Assembly (NCBI GenBank): GCA_017521285.1 | Contig: JAFXDG010000079.1 | Coordinates: forward strand, 1-64,000 | Source: Bacteroidaceae bacterium | GTDB taxonomy: Bacteria > Bacteroidota > Bacteroidia > Bacteroidales > Bacteroidaceae | Length of the DNA: 64,000 bases | Reading direction: 5' to 3' | Shown: positions 1-10,088 of the stretch, in pieces | Layout of the letters: every line of letters starts with the position of its first letter | Numbering within the stretch: the stretch's first letter is position 1 | Program-made: the position numbers and the translations under genes | Notes under the pieces: model-generated | Database searches by the model: none | What the model was told of the DNA's origin: nothing | Seen by the model: the letters and a program-made list of their open reading frames with translations, nothing else

Positions 1-100
1 GAATTATAAATTATGAATTATGAATGAGCTATGCGGGGACTCTATGAAATAGTCGTATGTAACCTGACGGTCTCCTGTCAAAATTCATAACTCATAATTC
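1..100. repeat. phrase-hairpin element, AATTATGAAT type
   Basis: Left arm at 1-26 iterates AATTATGAAT/AATTATAAAT; right arm at 82-100 is its imperfect reverse complement. The 55-base centre has no such repetition. The same phrase recurs at 63619-63650 near the other end of the window. It lies just past the stop of grpE, so it could fold in that transcript, but no T-run is present. Confidence 0.6.
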
Positions 101-111
101 AGTATTAGTTT

Positions 112-708
112 TTACTGTCCCACCACGACTTTTGCGTGTCGGATAACTTTGTCGTTCAGTTGGTAGCCAGTCTGTACACAATCCAATATTTTGCCCTTCA
201 GCTCGTCTGTCGGTGCAGGCACCAAGGCGATTGCTTCGTGATAGTCGGTGTTGAAGTCAGCTTCGTGTGTGTCCATTTTTTCCAATCCTTCCTGTTGCAA
301 TGTTTTTAGGAACTTGTTGTAAATCAGCTCCACACCATCGCGCAGGGCAGTCACCTCTTCGTTGTCGCTCTTCATGTTCTGCAAGGCACGCTCCAAGTCG
401 TCAATTACGGGCAATATGGCGGTGATGGCCTTTTCGCCTCCATTCTTTATCAGTTCGGCTTTTTCCTTCAGTGTGCGCTTGCGGTAGTTGTCAAATTCGG
501 CAGCTTGACGCAGTATTTGATCTTGTTGGGTGGCAATCTTCTCTTCGTAGGCAGCCAGTTGTTGCTGGAGCTTCTCTTCGGGTGTCAGCTCTTTTTCTGC
601 CTCTTGTGTGTTATTGTCTTCAGCCACATTCTCGTTGGCTGCAGTATCCTCAGCTGTTTGTTCGTTCAGCTCTTCCGGCTGGACGCTCTTTTCTTCTTTC
701 TGATTCAT
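112..708 (-). CDS. grpE: GrpE, nucleotide exchange factor for DnaK
   Basis: GrpE releases ADP from the Hsp70 chaperone DnaK in the cytoplasm. The first ~50 residues are acidic and Gln-rich, followed by a long coiled coil and then the GrpE core with EFDNYRKRT, the conserved GVELIYNKF helix and a C-terminal beta wing ending in IRHAKVVVG. About 198 residues, the usual family size. I prefer the ATG at 708; an in-frame ATG at 747 would add 13 Lys/His-rich residues not typical of the family. A TAATTTTG box at 832-825 lies upstream of both starts and does not decide. dnaJ, the usual next gene, would lie beyond the left edge of the window. The gene diverges from the ABC-F gene. Confidence 0.95.
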   Translation of the reverse strand: MNQKEEKSVQPEELNEQTAEDTAANENVAEDNNTQEAEKELTPEEKLQQQLAAYEEKIATQQDQILRQAAEFDNYRKRTLKEKAELIKNGGEKAITAILPVIDDLERALQNMKSDNEEVTALRDGVELIYNKFLKTLQQEGLEKMDTHEADFNTDYHEAIALVPAPTDELKGKILDCVQTGYQLNDKVIRHAKVVVGQ

Positions 709-824
709 ATAGTGGTAATTCTTTTTATGATTCTTATGTCTTTTCATTTTCGGGGTAGTTTTTTTGTTCGTACTCCTTTCCTAACAAATCCTTTGCCAAA
801 ATGTTCTTTCCGTCAAAATGACTG

Positions 825-856
825 CAAAATTACTCATTTCCTGCCATACTGGCAAC
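825..856 (-). promoter_or_regulatory. probable grpE promoter
   Basis: Reading the minus strand: GTTG (856-853), 20 bases, TAATTTTG (832-825). This resembles the Bacteroidetes TTTG-N19/20-TAnnTTTG consensus with one mismatch in the -33 element. The expected start of transcription is near 818. Confidence 0.5.
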
Positions 857-907
857 AGGGGGTGACAAGTTTTCTTGTTTCTTCTTCCCTTTTCGCCTTT
901 TTAGTTG

Positions 908-915
908 TATCTTTG
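908..915 (+). promoter_or_regulatory. -7 box TATCTTTG upstream of the ABC-F gene
   Basis: TATCTTTG fits the TAnnTTTG -7 element 49 bases before the ABC-F start codon. No good TTTG was found 19-20 bases upstream, so only half the promoter is visible. Confidence 0.4.
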
Positions 916-936
916 CCACGTTTTTACAGGATATAG

Positions 937-2580
<1,644 letters not shown>

Positions 2581-3483
2581 TTACTTCCGTTCAGTCAAGT
2601 AAAGCCCTGTCAGAATCAGCACACTCCCTATGAGAAAATAGGGAGTGATTTTCTCGTTCAGCACAAGGCTGGCCGCCACAATCGTAGCTATGGGGTTGAA
2701 ATATACCCAATTTGTCGCTTCCACCGTACCCAGCCGGCTGATACACCAATTCCAAGCCAGAAAACATAGCATTGAAGCCACACATCCCAAGAAGAGCAGA
2801 TTTGCCACGATGTCGGGTTGGCATAGTACCTCCCACGAAGGGAAACCTGGCACAATCAGGTAATAGGGTAGGATAGTGAGGATTCCATAAAAGAACACTT
2901 TGCGTGTGATAAAGAGTGAAGAGTAACGTTCAAGTACAGGCTTCATCAGCAGCGAATACACCGCCCAACAGAGACAGGCCATGAAAGCCAGTAGGTCGCC
3001 GATGGGGGAGAGCTGGAGGATGAACCGTCCATTCAACACGACGATGACCATACCCACACAAGCTACGATGGAGCCTAATGCCTGTTTGCCCTTCATCCGT
3101 TCGCTCCTGTAAACCAGACGATGGGCAAGCATGGTGAAAAGCGGACACGAGCAGACGATGAGCGAAGCGTTTGTCGCCGTCGTGAAGCGCAAGGCCTCGT
3201 TTTCAGCCAAGAAGTAGATGCTGCCCCCCGTGATGCCCAGTGCTACCATCAGCATTTCGTCCTTCCACGATTGGCAGAGCCATTGGTGGCGGGTTCGCTT
3301 TCTTCCTGTCAGCGAGAAGGCGAGCATCAGCGCGTAAGCCATGACGAACCGCAGGGTAAAGATTTGGGCAGGCGATATACCTGCTGCAATTAGCAGTTTT
3401 GTCCATACGAAGGTAGTGCCCCATATTGTTACGGTGATGAAGGCTATCAGATGTGGGAGGAGGCGTGAATCCTGTTTTATCAT
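2581..3483 (-). CDS. EamA/DMT-family membrane exporter
   Basis: Ten-helix drug/metabolite transporter (EamA, RhaT-like) of the inner membrane; substrate unknown, small polar metabolites or amino acids in characterised relatives. Two repeats of five helices are visible; the first opens with LIAFITVTIWGTTFVWTKLL, the second with DLLAFMACLCWAVYSLLMKP. The TNWVYFNPIATIVAA segment is typical of the family's last helices. The start at 3483 (MIKQDSRLL) gives 300 residues, the normal length; an upstream in-frame ATG at 3564 would add a hydrophilic leader that overlaps the rpsP terminator. No transporter partner is nearby, so it is likely a single-gene unit. Confidence 0.88.
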   Translation of the reverse strand: MIKQDSRLLPHLIAFITVTIWGTTFVWTKLLIAAGISPAQIFTLRFVMAYALMLAFSLTGRKRTRHQWLCQSWKDEMLMVALGITGGSIYFLAENEALRFTTATNASLIVCSCPLFTMLAHRLVYRSERMKGKQALGSIVACVGMVIVVLNGRFILQLSPIGDLLAFMACLCWAVYSLLMKPVLERYSSLFITRKVFFYGILTILPYYLIVPGFPSWEVLCQPDIVANLLFLGCVASMLCFLAWNWCISRLGTVEATNWVYFNPIATIVAASLVLNEKITPYFLIGSVLILTGLYLTERK

Positions 3484-3546
3484 AGTGGGAGTATAGTGAA
3501 AGAGTGGTGTTTTTTTGTGAGTTCTCTTCGTTGTAGTGTAGTGAAA

Positions 3547-3580
3547 GAAAAAAGCCTTCCGCATGGCGGAAAGGCTTTTC
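3547..3580 (-). terminator. intrinsic terminator of rpsP
   Basis: On the minus strand an approximately 9-bp GC-rich stem (GCCTTTCCGC with GCGGAAGGC, one-base bulge, short loop) is followed by a T-rich run. It sits about 50 bases after the rpsP stop codon. Confidence 0.8.
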
Positions 3581-3630
3581 CTGTTTGTTTGAGATAAATC
3601 GAAATTAAAAAATTTTGTGGGGAGAGAAGC

Positions 3631-4170
3631 TTATGCCTCAGCGGGAGCCTCTTCAGTAGCTTCCTCTTCTGCATTGGCAGCAGCCTCGGCCTCAGCCTTA
3701 GCAGCAGCTTCAGCAGCCTTCTTTTCGGCTACCTTCTTGGCTATTTCCTCGTTCACCTTCTTCTCTGCTTCCAGGCGAGCCTTAGCCTCAGCCTTCTTAG
3801 CCTCTTCGTTCTTGGCTACGAGCTGAGCCAAGCCATTCTGCTTGTCCTTCTTCCATGCCTCGAACTTAGCCTGTGCGGCAGCCTCGTCAAAAGCGCCCTT
3901 CTTCACACCACCCTGAAGGTGCTTCATCATGTACACACCTTCGCGAGAGAGGATGTTACGAGCAGTGTCAGTAGGCTGTGCTCCGCAGTTTACCCAGTAA
4001 AGTGCGCGTTCAAAATTCAAATCTACTGTGGCAGGATTGGTGTTAGGGTTGTAAGTACCAATCTTTTCAGTAAACTTACCATCACGTGGTGCTCTTGAAT
4101 CAGCAATCACAATTGAATAAAAGGCGTAGCTCTTACGACCGTGACGCTGCAATCTGATTTTTGTTGCCAT
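3631..4170 (-). CDS. rpsP: 30S ribosomal protein S16
   Basis: S16 binds 16S rRNA early in 30S assembly. Residues 1-85 are the family core ([34 protein letters not shown]). From about residue 115 a low-complexity tail rich in Ala, Glu and Lys follows (repeats of [11 protein letters not shown] type), giving 179 residues against about 82 in E. coli. Such extended S16 is usual in Bacteroidetes. It has its own promoter (4265-4235) and terminator (3580-3547), so it is monocistronic here, unlike the rpsP-rimM-trmD-rplS operon of proteobacteria. Confidence 0.97.
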   Translation of the reverse strand: MATKIRLQRHGRKSYAFYSIVIADSRAPRDGKFTEKIGTYNPNTNPATVDLNFERALYWVNCGAQPTDTARNILSREGVYMMKHLQGGVKKGAFDEAAAQAKFEAWKKDKQNGLAQLVAKNEEAKKAEAKARLEAEKKVNEEIAKKVAEKKAAEAAAKAEAEAAANAEEEATEEAPAEA

Positions 4171-4234
4171 TCTTTTTGTTTAATTTTTAATTAGTTAATG
4201 ATTTGAATGTGCCAATAACTCGTATTAGCGGGCG

Positions 4235-4265
4235 CAAAAGTACTGCTTTTTTTTTGATTGACAAA
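4235..4265 (-). promoter_or_regulatory. rpsP promoter
   Basis: Minus strand TTTG (4265-4262), exactly 19 bases, TACTTTTG (4242-4235). This is a full match to the Bacteroidetes sigma-ABfr consensus, with transcription expected to start near 4228 and a leader of about 58 bases before the rpsP ATG. Confidence 0.85.
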
Positions 4266-4273
4266 GTTTTTTC

Positions 4274-5128
4274 TTATTTATTTATCTCACGCAACCATTT
4301 CTCCAACTCGTTTGTCCACTGAGCTTTGTAAGGGAAACTGTCGCGGAAGCCCCAACCATGGCCCCCAACGGGATAGAGGTGCATGGTGACAGGCACTTTA
4401 TTCTGCACCAGAGCGCGATAGTAGCGGAGGCTGTTTTCTACGGGTACGGCGCGGTCGTCACTGGAGTGGAGGATGAAGGCTTGCGGTGTGCGCGGAGTGA
4501 CCTGCAATTCGTTGCAATAGAGGCGTACGGTTTCTTCATCGGGAGTCTTGCCTAGAAGCCAGGTGCGGGTTCCTTGGTGGGTAATCTCGTTGTCGAGTGA
4601 AACAACAGGGTAGAAGAGTATCTGGAAGTCGGGACGTACAGTCTCTTCTGCATCGAAATGAGTAGCGGCAGTAGCAGCCAAATGACCTCCGGCAGAGGAA
4701 CCTTGGATACCAATCTTGTTGGGACTTACTCCCCATTCGGATCCACGCTGACGCATGATGCGGATGGCTTGTTGGGCATCAGAAAGGGGCACTTCCTTAT
4801 GCATGTTGGGAAGGCGATAGACGAGTACGGCAAAGGTGATGCCTTGGGCATTGTACCAAGCAGCTTGGTCGTGACCTTCGTGAGCTGTAGCAAGATGGCT
4901 GTATCCACCACCTGGACAGGCAATGACGGCCATACCCGTATTGCGTCCTTTGGGAGCTGGGTAGACGGTGAGGGTGGCTTCGTGATACATCTTGTCACCT
5001 TCCTTGAGTTCGTTACTGTTGGGTGCACCTTGCTCCCAAAGTTTCAGTTCGATGGCGCCTTTCTGCTGGGCAGAGGCACCGAATACGGTTGCTAATGTTG
5101 CCATTGCGGCGATGATGATTTTTTTCAT
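4274..5128 (-). CDS. secreted alpha/beta-hydrolase esterase (xylan/feruloyl esterase-like)
   Basis: Carbohydrate esterase-like hydrolase of the cell envelope. A signal peptide (MKKIIIAAMATLATVFGASA, cleavage near 20) precedes the fold. The oxyanion-hole motif is CPGGGY (about 70-75), the nucleophile is Ser145 in GSSAG, and the acid and base are in HSSDDRAVP and VGGHGWGF. The arrangement matches Bacteroidetes esterases that remove acetyl or feruloyl groups from plant polysaccharides; the true substrate cannot be read from the sequence. It follows the OPT transporter by 85 bases on the same strand but has no polysaccharide-utilisation genes next to it. Confidence 0.85.
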   Translation of the reverse strand: MKKIIIAAMATLATVFGASAQQKGAIELKLWEQGAPNSNELKEGDKMYHEATLTVYPAPKGRNTGMAVIACPGGGYSHLATAHEGHDQAAWYNAQGITFAVLVYRLPNMHKEVPLSDAQQAIRIMRQRGSEWGVSPNKIGIQGSSAGGHLAATAATHFDAEETVRPDFQILFYPVVSLDNEITHQGTRTWLLGKTPDEETVRLYCNELQVTPRTPQAFILHSSDDRAVPVENSLRYYRALVQNKVPVTMHLYPVGGHGWGFRDSFPYKAQWTNELEKWLREINK

Positions 5129-5213
5129 AATGTTGCTTTTTTATTGGCGATGATGGCACACGGATGAAACGGATAGGACAGATCTGTGTGTTATTGATGA
5201 TTTGTCAACTTAA

Positions 5214-7199
5214 TCACTTCTTCATTGTGGCTTTGATGAAATACCAGATGAGTGCGACGTAAGCCCCCAGTGCGGCCACTTCACTCCATGAGTTGCTGAC
5301 CCACTCGGTGTTCATCAGGTCGATGCCTCCGAAGCGCATGGCAGCGCTGACTACGCCCATCAAGGCTCCACCGGCGATGAAGCCTGAGGCAAGGAGGGTT
5401 CCCTTTTCACCGCGCTCGTTGTTCAGTGTGGTGTCTTTGCTGCGGGTGGTGACGTACCAGTTGATGGCTCCACCGACAAGCAACGGAGTGTTCAGTTCGA
5501 GGGGAATGAACATACCCAAGGCAAAAGCGAGAGCTGGCACACCACACCAAGTGAGAATGATGGCGAGCAAAGCACCGATGCCATAGAGTAACCAAGGTGC
5601 ACCTACACCACTCATCAGCGGCTCGATAACGGCAGCCATAGCATTAGCTTGCGGAGCAGCAAGTTGTCCGCTGGTGAAGCCGTAGGTCTGATTTAGAATC
5701 ATGATGACACCACCTACTGTGGCCGCTGATACAAGGGTGCCGAGGAATTTCCATCCCTCTTGCTTCTGAGGCGTTGTACCTACCCAGTAGCCAATCTTGA
5801 GGTCGGTGATGAAGCCTCCGGCCATAGAAAGGGCTGTACATACCACACCACCCATGATGAGGGCAGCTACCATACCGGTAGTTCCTTCAAGACCCACGGC
5901 CACCATAATGACAGAGGCAAGGATGAGGGTCATCAGCGTCATACCCGAAACGGGGTTACTTCCCACAATGGCAATGGCATTGGCTGCTACAGTGGTGAAG
6001 AGGAAGGCAATGACGGCCACAAGCAGGATGCCTACTACGGCATGAAGTACGTTGCCTTGCATGACGTCGAAGTAGAAGAAGAGGAACACGAGCAACAAGG
6101 TGATGATGCTGCCAAAAGCGATAATTTTCATTGAGAGGTCACGTTGAGTTCGGGGCTGAGCAGAAGCGTCACCCCCCTTGCCCTTCATCTCTTTGGCGGC
6201 AAGGCCCACGGCGCTCTTGATGATACCCCATGAGCGGATGATGCCGATGATACCAGCCATGGCAATGCCACCGATACCGATGCTCTTGGCATAAGCTGTA
6301 AATATCTGTTCGGGCGACATTTCACCTACTGTCTGAGTGATGTCGGGGTTCCATTGGTTGAGCACCACATCGCCCCAAATGAGCGACATACCAGGGATGA
6401 TAATCCACCACACGGCCAACGAGCCGATGCAGATGATGGCAGCATACTTCAGACCTACGATGTAGCCAAGACCGAGCACAGCTGCACCAGTGTTGATTTT
6501 GAACACTAATTTGGCCTTGTCGGCAACGGTTTCGCCAAAGGCACAGATGCGGGTAGTGAAGTTCTCGTTCCACCATCCGAAAGTGGCTACAATGAAGTCG
6601 TAGAGACCACCTACAAGGCCGGCAATCAATAGGGGCTTAGCTTGGTTTCCACTCTTTTCACCCGAGATGAGCACTTGTGTGGTGGCCGTGGCTTCGGGGA
6701 AGGGGTACTTGCCGTGCATGTCGCTGACAAAATACTTGCGGAAGGGGATGAGGAAAAGGATGCCCAACACACCACCTAGCAACGAGCTGATGAACACCTG
6801 GAAGAAGTTCACCGTCATTTCGGGATACTTGGCTTGCAGGATGTAAAGGGCCGGAAGGGTGAAGATGGCTCCTGCAACAATCACACCCGAGCAGGCTCCG
6901 ATGCTCTGAATGATTACATTTTCGCCCAATGCATTCTTACGTTTGGCAGCACCTGACACACCCACAGCAATGATGGCAATGGGAATGGCGGCTTCAAACA
7001 CCTGACCTACTTTCAAACCCAGATAAGCTGCTGCGGCTGAGAAGAGTACGGCCATGCCAATACCCCATAATACCGACCACAGGTTTACCTCGGGATAACT
7101 CTTCTTGGGTGAGAGAATAGGTTTGTATTCCTCGCCCTCCTTCAATTCGCGGAAGGCATTTTCGGGAAGTCCCGTAAACTGTTCGTCTTGTTTTTCCAT
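5214..7199 (-). CDS. OPT-family oligopeptide transporter
   Basis: Inner-membrane secondary transporter of the oligopeptide transporter (OPT) superfamily. The 661-residue chain has about 15 hydrophobic segments and family landmarks: the N-terminal LPENAFRELKEGEEYKPI block, SAAAAYLGLKVGQVFEAAIP, GKYPFPEATATTQVL and the C-terminal GGAINWYVTTRSK. This matches the bacterial OPT type described as peptide or metal-siderophore importers; the substrate is not determinable here. It is followed by the esterase (85 bases) and preceded by an acyltransferase (45 bases), all on the minus strand, so a common transcript is possible although the functions look unrelated. Confidence 0.93.
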   Translation of the reverse strand: MEKQDEQFTGLPENAFRELKEGEEYKPILSPKKSYPEVNLWSVLWGIGMAVLFSAAAAYLGLKVGQVFEAAIPIAIIAVGVSGAAKRKNALGENVIIQSIGACSGVIVAGAIFTLPALYILQAKYPEMTVNFFQVFISSLLGGVLGILFLIPFRKYFVSDMHGKYPFPEATATTQVLISGEKSGNQAKPLLIAGLVGGLYDFIVATFGWWNENFTTRICAFGETVADKAKLVFKINTGAAVLGLGYIVGLKYAAIICIGSLAVWWIIIPGMSLIWGDVVLNQWNPDITQTVGEMSPEQIFTAYAKSIGIGGIAMAGIIGIIRSWGIIKSAVGLAAKEMKGKGGDASAQPRTQRDLSMKIIAFGSIITLLLVFLFFYFDVMQGNVLHAVVGILLVAVIAFLFTTVAANAIAIVGSNPVSGMTLMTLILASVIMVAVGLEGTTGMVAALIMGGVVCTALSMAGGFITDLKIGYWVGTTPQKQEGWKFLGTLVSAATVGGVIMILNQTYGFTSGQLAAPQANAMAAVIEPLMSGVGAPWLLYGIGALLAIILTWCGVPALAFALGMFIPLELNTPLLVGGAINWYVTTRSKDTTLNNERGEKGTLLASGFIAGGALMGVVSAAMRFGGIDLMNTEWVSNSWSEVAALGAYVALIWYFIKATMKK

Positions 7200-7244
7200 A
7201 AGTATTCCATTAAATTTATTATTGTTATTCCTTTAATCCGTTTG

Positions 7245-8312
7245 TCAGCCTATTATCCATTTGCTTTTAGGGATATAGGAGATTAGTTTCGACGTGATAT
7301 AGCAACTCACAAAAGTAAGGATGCTGATAAGGGGAATGGCAACTCCTACATTCATGTGTGGTTGCACCACAGATACCCAAAATGGCAACCAAAGCATGTG
7401 CATCAGGTACATACCGTAACTTTTGATGGACATGTCCTTTACCAATCCATATCCAAAACATTCTCTTTTTATGGTTGTGAATAATAAGAAAGCACCAAAA
7501 GTTGCTACTACACAATTGATTATACAGAAACACCATGCGATTTCCAAGTCAGATACCAATTGGGGAGTACCAGGTTCTGCCTGTATGTAAAAACTCAGTA
7601 TGGTAAATGCTGTGCCTCCCGTCAAACAAGTGAGACCTACCGTTCGACGTTTGATGGTGCTCCAATCGATGTGGTAGCGGATATAATGACCCAAAACCAA
7701 ATATCCGGGATAACCGCTGAAATCATATAACATGTAATATTGATTCCACCAGCATTGTCCGAACACATCTCCATGAAATTTATTTATGAAAGGCATACAA
7801 GTTGTCAAAGTCCAAAGGTACAGGAATATACGCTCTTGTTTAGCCGTGGCCACTCTCAACCAAGGGGAAAGTATAGGGATAAGTAGGTAAAGTCCGATGA
7901 GCGGATACATGAACCACAGGTGAAACGCATTCATAGGGAAGTTCAGAGGTAGTTGGCACAGTGCTACGAAAGCATCCTTCCACGTCCATCCCTCTTGCCA
8001 TACCGATAGTAATGCGTAGATAACCATGAACACGGCCATGGGAGGAATTATGCGGAGAAATCTGCGCTTGAAAAAGTCACTCCAAGACTGAGCCCCACTC
8101 ATGGGAACGAGCAGATAAGCAGAGGTGATGACGAACAACGGTACGGAAATACGGCTCATTCCGTCCCATATTGCAATCCATAATTTGTGTGATTCGGAAA
8201 GGATTGGAGTCTCCCCTACACCATAAAAGGCTTCGCTGGCATGAACCATCATTACCAGAAAACAGGCAAATATACGTAAATAATCGAGAAATACGATTCG
8301 CTCTTCTTTCAT
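7245..8312 (-). CDS. acyltransferase 3 family membrane protein
   Basis: Integral membrane O-acyltransferase of the acyltransferase-3 (OafA/NodX-like) type, which usually acetylates surface glycans. The N-terminus shows the family pattern FLDYLRIFACFLVMMVHAS, in which the conserved catalytic His is His25; SRISVPLFVITSAYLL and an FHLWFMYPLIGLYLLIP segment follow. About ten membrane helices, 355 residues. No polysaccharide cluster is beside it, so the acceptor is unknown. Confidence 0.85.
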   Translation of the reverse strand: MKEERIVFLDYLRIFACFLVMMVHASEAFYGVGETPILSESHKLWIAIWDGMSRISVPLFVITSAYLLVPMSGAQSWSDFFKRRFLRIIPPMAVFMVIYALLSVWQEGWTWKDAFVALCQLPLNFPMNAFHLWFMYPLIGLYLLIPILSPWLRVATAKQERIFLYLWTLTTCMPFINKFHGDVFGQCWWNQYYMLYDFSGYPGYLVLGHYIRYHIDWSTIKRRTVGLTCLTGGTAFTILSFYIQAEPGTPQLVSDLEIAWCFCIINCVVATFGAFLLFTTIKRECFGYGLVKDMSIKSYGMYLMHMLWLPFWVSVVQPHMNVGVAIPLISILTFVSCYITSKLISYIPKSKWIIG

Positions 8313-8345
8313 GTCTTTGTTATAACTTCATTTAAATATATTTGG

Positions 8346-8377
8346 CAAAAGTAAGGTTTTTCATTGAATGTCGCAAC
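8346..8377 (-). promoter_or_regulatory. probable promoter of the acyltransferase
   Basis: Minus strand GTTG (8377-8374), 20 bases, TACTTTTG (8353-8346), 34 bases before the start codon. The -7 box is a perfect TAnnTTTG; the -33 box has one mismatch. Confidence 0.55.
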
Positions 8378-8393
8378 ATTTTGTTCCTTTTTA

Positions 8394-8582
8394 TGAATGA
8401 AAATGAGTTGACAGGCGTGACAGTGGTTGTTCCCAAACCATGAGAGTAGGGGATGATACAAGCTTTGGATGAACGCTATACAGTCGGTGCTTCTTTATAG
8501 AACATTCCATGAATGAATGCTGTTCAGTCGGTGAATGAATGAGGTTCATTCCGTGAATGAATGAAGGGCTTCGGGTAGGTTG
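8394..8582. repeat. degenerate 22-bp tandem array
   Basis: About eight units with a 22-23 bp period. The last three are the clearest and begin GAATGAATG at 8511, 8533 and 8555, each 22 bases apart and ending in CGGT, CCGT or GGGT. Earlier units (from 8489 back to 8394) keep the period but diverge. The core TTCATTC-CGT-GAATGAA is dyad symmetric. The array fills the space between the diverging acyltransferase and rseC genes. I see no credible gene here. Confidence 0.6.
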
Positions 8583-8673
8583 TATGGCCACTAAAACAGG
8601 GTTAAAAACGAAAAAAAGCGTGAGCGGACACAAAAAACCCGCGTTTTTCTTTCTCTATTCTCGTGAAAAGTCT

Positions 8674-8681
8674 TATTTTTG
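8674..8681 (+). promoter_or_regulatory. -7 box of the rseC-rnf operon
   Basis: TATTTTTG fits TAnnTTTG and lies 29 bases before the rseC start. No convincing -33 box is at the expected distance. Confidence 0.45.
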
Positions 8682-8709
8682 CAGAAAATTGTAACGTGCA
8701 CTTTACAAA

Positions 8710-9135
8710 ATGAGTGATATAATCCAACATCAAGGTACTGTGGAAAGCATCGACGGTAACCACATCCGTGTGCGAATTGTGCAAACTTCGGCTTGTGCGT
8801 CGTGTGTTGCCCACAAGTATTGTAATTCGTCAGAAAGCAAAGAAAAGATGATAGACGTCTATACCAAGGAGGCTGCCAGCTATGCTGTCGGTCAGTCGGT
8901 AAATGTCAATGGAACCACTTCGATGGGAATGCGGGCCGTCTTTTGGGCGTTCGGTGTTCCTTTTATTGTTTTGGTGGCAGTGCTCTATGCGTCGATAATG
9001 CTTACCGGAGGCAACGAACCGTTGTCTGCCCTATGGGCTTTGGGTTCGTTGACGGTGTATTACCTTATATTATATATGTGCCGTGACAAGATGACGAAGA
9101 AGTTCGTGTTTACCATTAAATCAAATAATAACTAA
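8710..9135 (+). CDS. rseC: RseC/MucC-family protein at the head of the rnf operon
   Basis: RseC-family membrane protein, associated in other bacteria with SoxR reduction and with Rnf gene clusters. The N-terminal soluble part has the QGTVESIDGNHIRVRI beta domain and a Cys cluster (Cys-x2-Cys-x5-Cys around residues 29-38: CASCVAHKYC) that may bind a metal or an Fe-S centre. Two membrane helices follow (about 75-97 and 105-122). It is 141 residues, starts 28 bases after the -7 box and ends 27 bases before rnfB, which fits co-transcription and a role in Rnf maturation or regulation. Confidence 0.85.
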   Translation: MSDIIQHQGTVESIDGNHIRVRIVQTSACASCVAHKYCNSSESKEKMIDVYTKEAASYAVGQSVNVNGTTSMGMRAVFWAFGVPFIVLVAVLYASIMLTGGNEPLSALWALGSLTVYYLILYMCRDKMTKKFVFTIKSNNN

Positions 9136-9162
9136 TAATAAATAACTAACATTTAATAAATT

Positions 9163-10047
9163 ATGGACTTAATTCTTGTAGCAGTGATTTCGCTCGGAGC
9201 CATCGGTCTGATAGCAGCCGTTATCTTATACGTGGCTTCCAAGAAGTTTGCTGTGTATGAAGACCCGCGAATTGCCCAAGTGGCCGAGGTGTTGCCTCAG
9301 GCAAATTGCGGTGGATGTGGTTATCCTGGATGTTCGGGCTTTGCTGAAGCATGTGTGAAAGCTGGCTCGTTGGAAGGAAAACTGTGTCCTGCTGGAGGAC
9401 AGGCCGCAATGGAAAAGATTGCTGCCATCCTTGGTTTGCAAGCCGAAGCATCTGAGCCTAAGGTGGCTGTAGTAAGATGTAACGGCAGTTGTGAAAATCG
9501 TCCGCGCATTGTGAAGTACGACGGTGCCCAGTCATGTAAGGTGGCTCATGCCACTTGTGGTGGCGAGACGGCTTGTGCCTTCGGATGCCTCGGTTGTGGC
9601 GATTGTGTGAAGGCTTGTCAGTTCGACGCCATCCACATGAATCCCGAGACAGGACTTCCCGAAGTGGATGAAGAGAAGTGTACGGCTTGCGGTGCTTGTG
9701 TCAAGGCTTGTCCGCGTGTCATCATCGAAATTCGTCCGAAGGGCAAGAACAACCGTCGCGTGTACGTAAGCTGTGTGAACAAGGACAAAGGACCTGTAGC
9801 TATGAAGGCTTGCAAGGTGAGCTGTATCGCTTGTGGCAAGTGTGTGAAGGAGTGTTCGTTCGAAGCCATCAAGGTGGAGAACAATCTGGCTTACATTGAC
9901 CCCAACAAGTGCCGCTTGTGCCGCAAGTGTGAGGCTGTATGTCCGAAGAATGCCATTGTTGCCGTAAACTTCCCGCCGCGTAAGCCTAAGGTGGAAACTC
10001 CTGCAACGGAAGCGCCAAAGGCAGAAACTCCTAAGGCTGAAGCATAA
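9163..10047 (+). CDS. rnfB: RnfB, multi-cluster ferredoxin subunit of the Rnf complex
   Basis: RnfB passes electrons between ferredoxin and the rest of the ferredoxin:NAD+ oxidoreductase at the inner membrane. It has an N-terminal helix (3-25), then the four-Cys domain beginning CGGCGYPGC (49-57), then four CxxCxxCxxxC ferredoxin motifs (CLGCGDCVKAC, CTACGACVKAC, CIACGKCVKEC, CRLCRKCEAVC). That is more clusters than the two of E. coli RsxB and resembles the clostridial and Bacteroidetes form. A short Pro/Ala/Glu tail repeats PKAETPKAE. The gene order rnfB-C-D-G-E-A is the common one with rnfB moved to the front. Confidence 0.97.
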   Translation: MDLILVAVISLGAIGLIAAVILYVASKKFAVYEDPRIAQVAEVLPQANCGGCGYPGCSGFAEACVKAGSLEGKLCPAGGQAAMEKIAAILGLQAEASEPKVAVVRCNGSCENRPRIVKYDGAQSCKVAHATCGGETACAFGCLGCGDCVKACQFDAIHMNPETGLPEVDEEKCTACGACVKACPRVIIEIRPKGKNNRRVYVSCVNKDKGPVAMKACKVSCIACGKCVKECSFEAIKVENNLAYIDPNKCRLCRKCEAVCPKNAIVAVNFPPRKPKVETPATEAPKAETPKAEA

Positions 10048-10088
10048 TACAATTAATTGAAAGTAGAAAACTAATAAACAAGATAATC

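Noticed and set aside
8391..8633. 80-residue open frame on the minus strand
   Set aside because: It is a by-product of the 22-bp array; the periodic S/F/H-rich peptide follows the repeat, not a protein fold.
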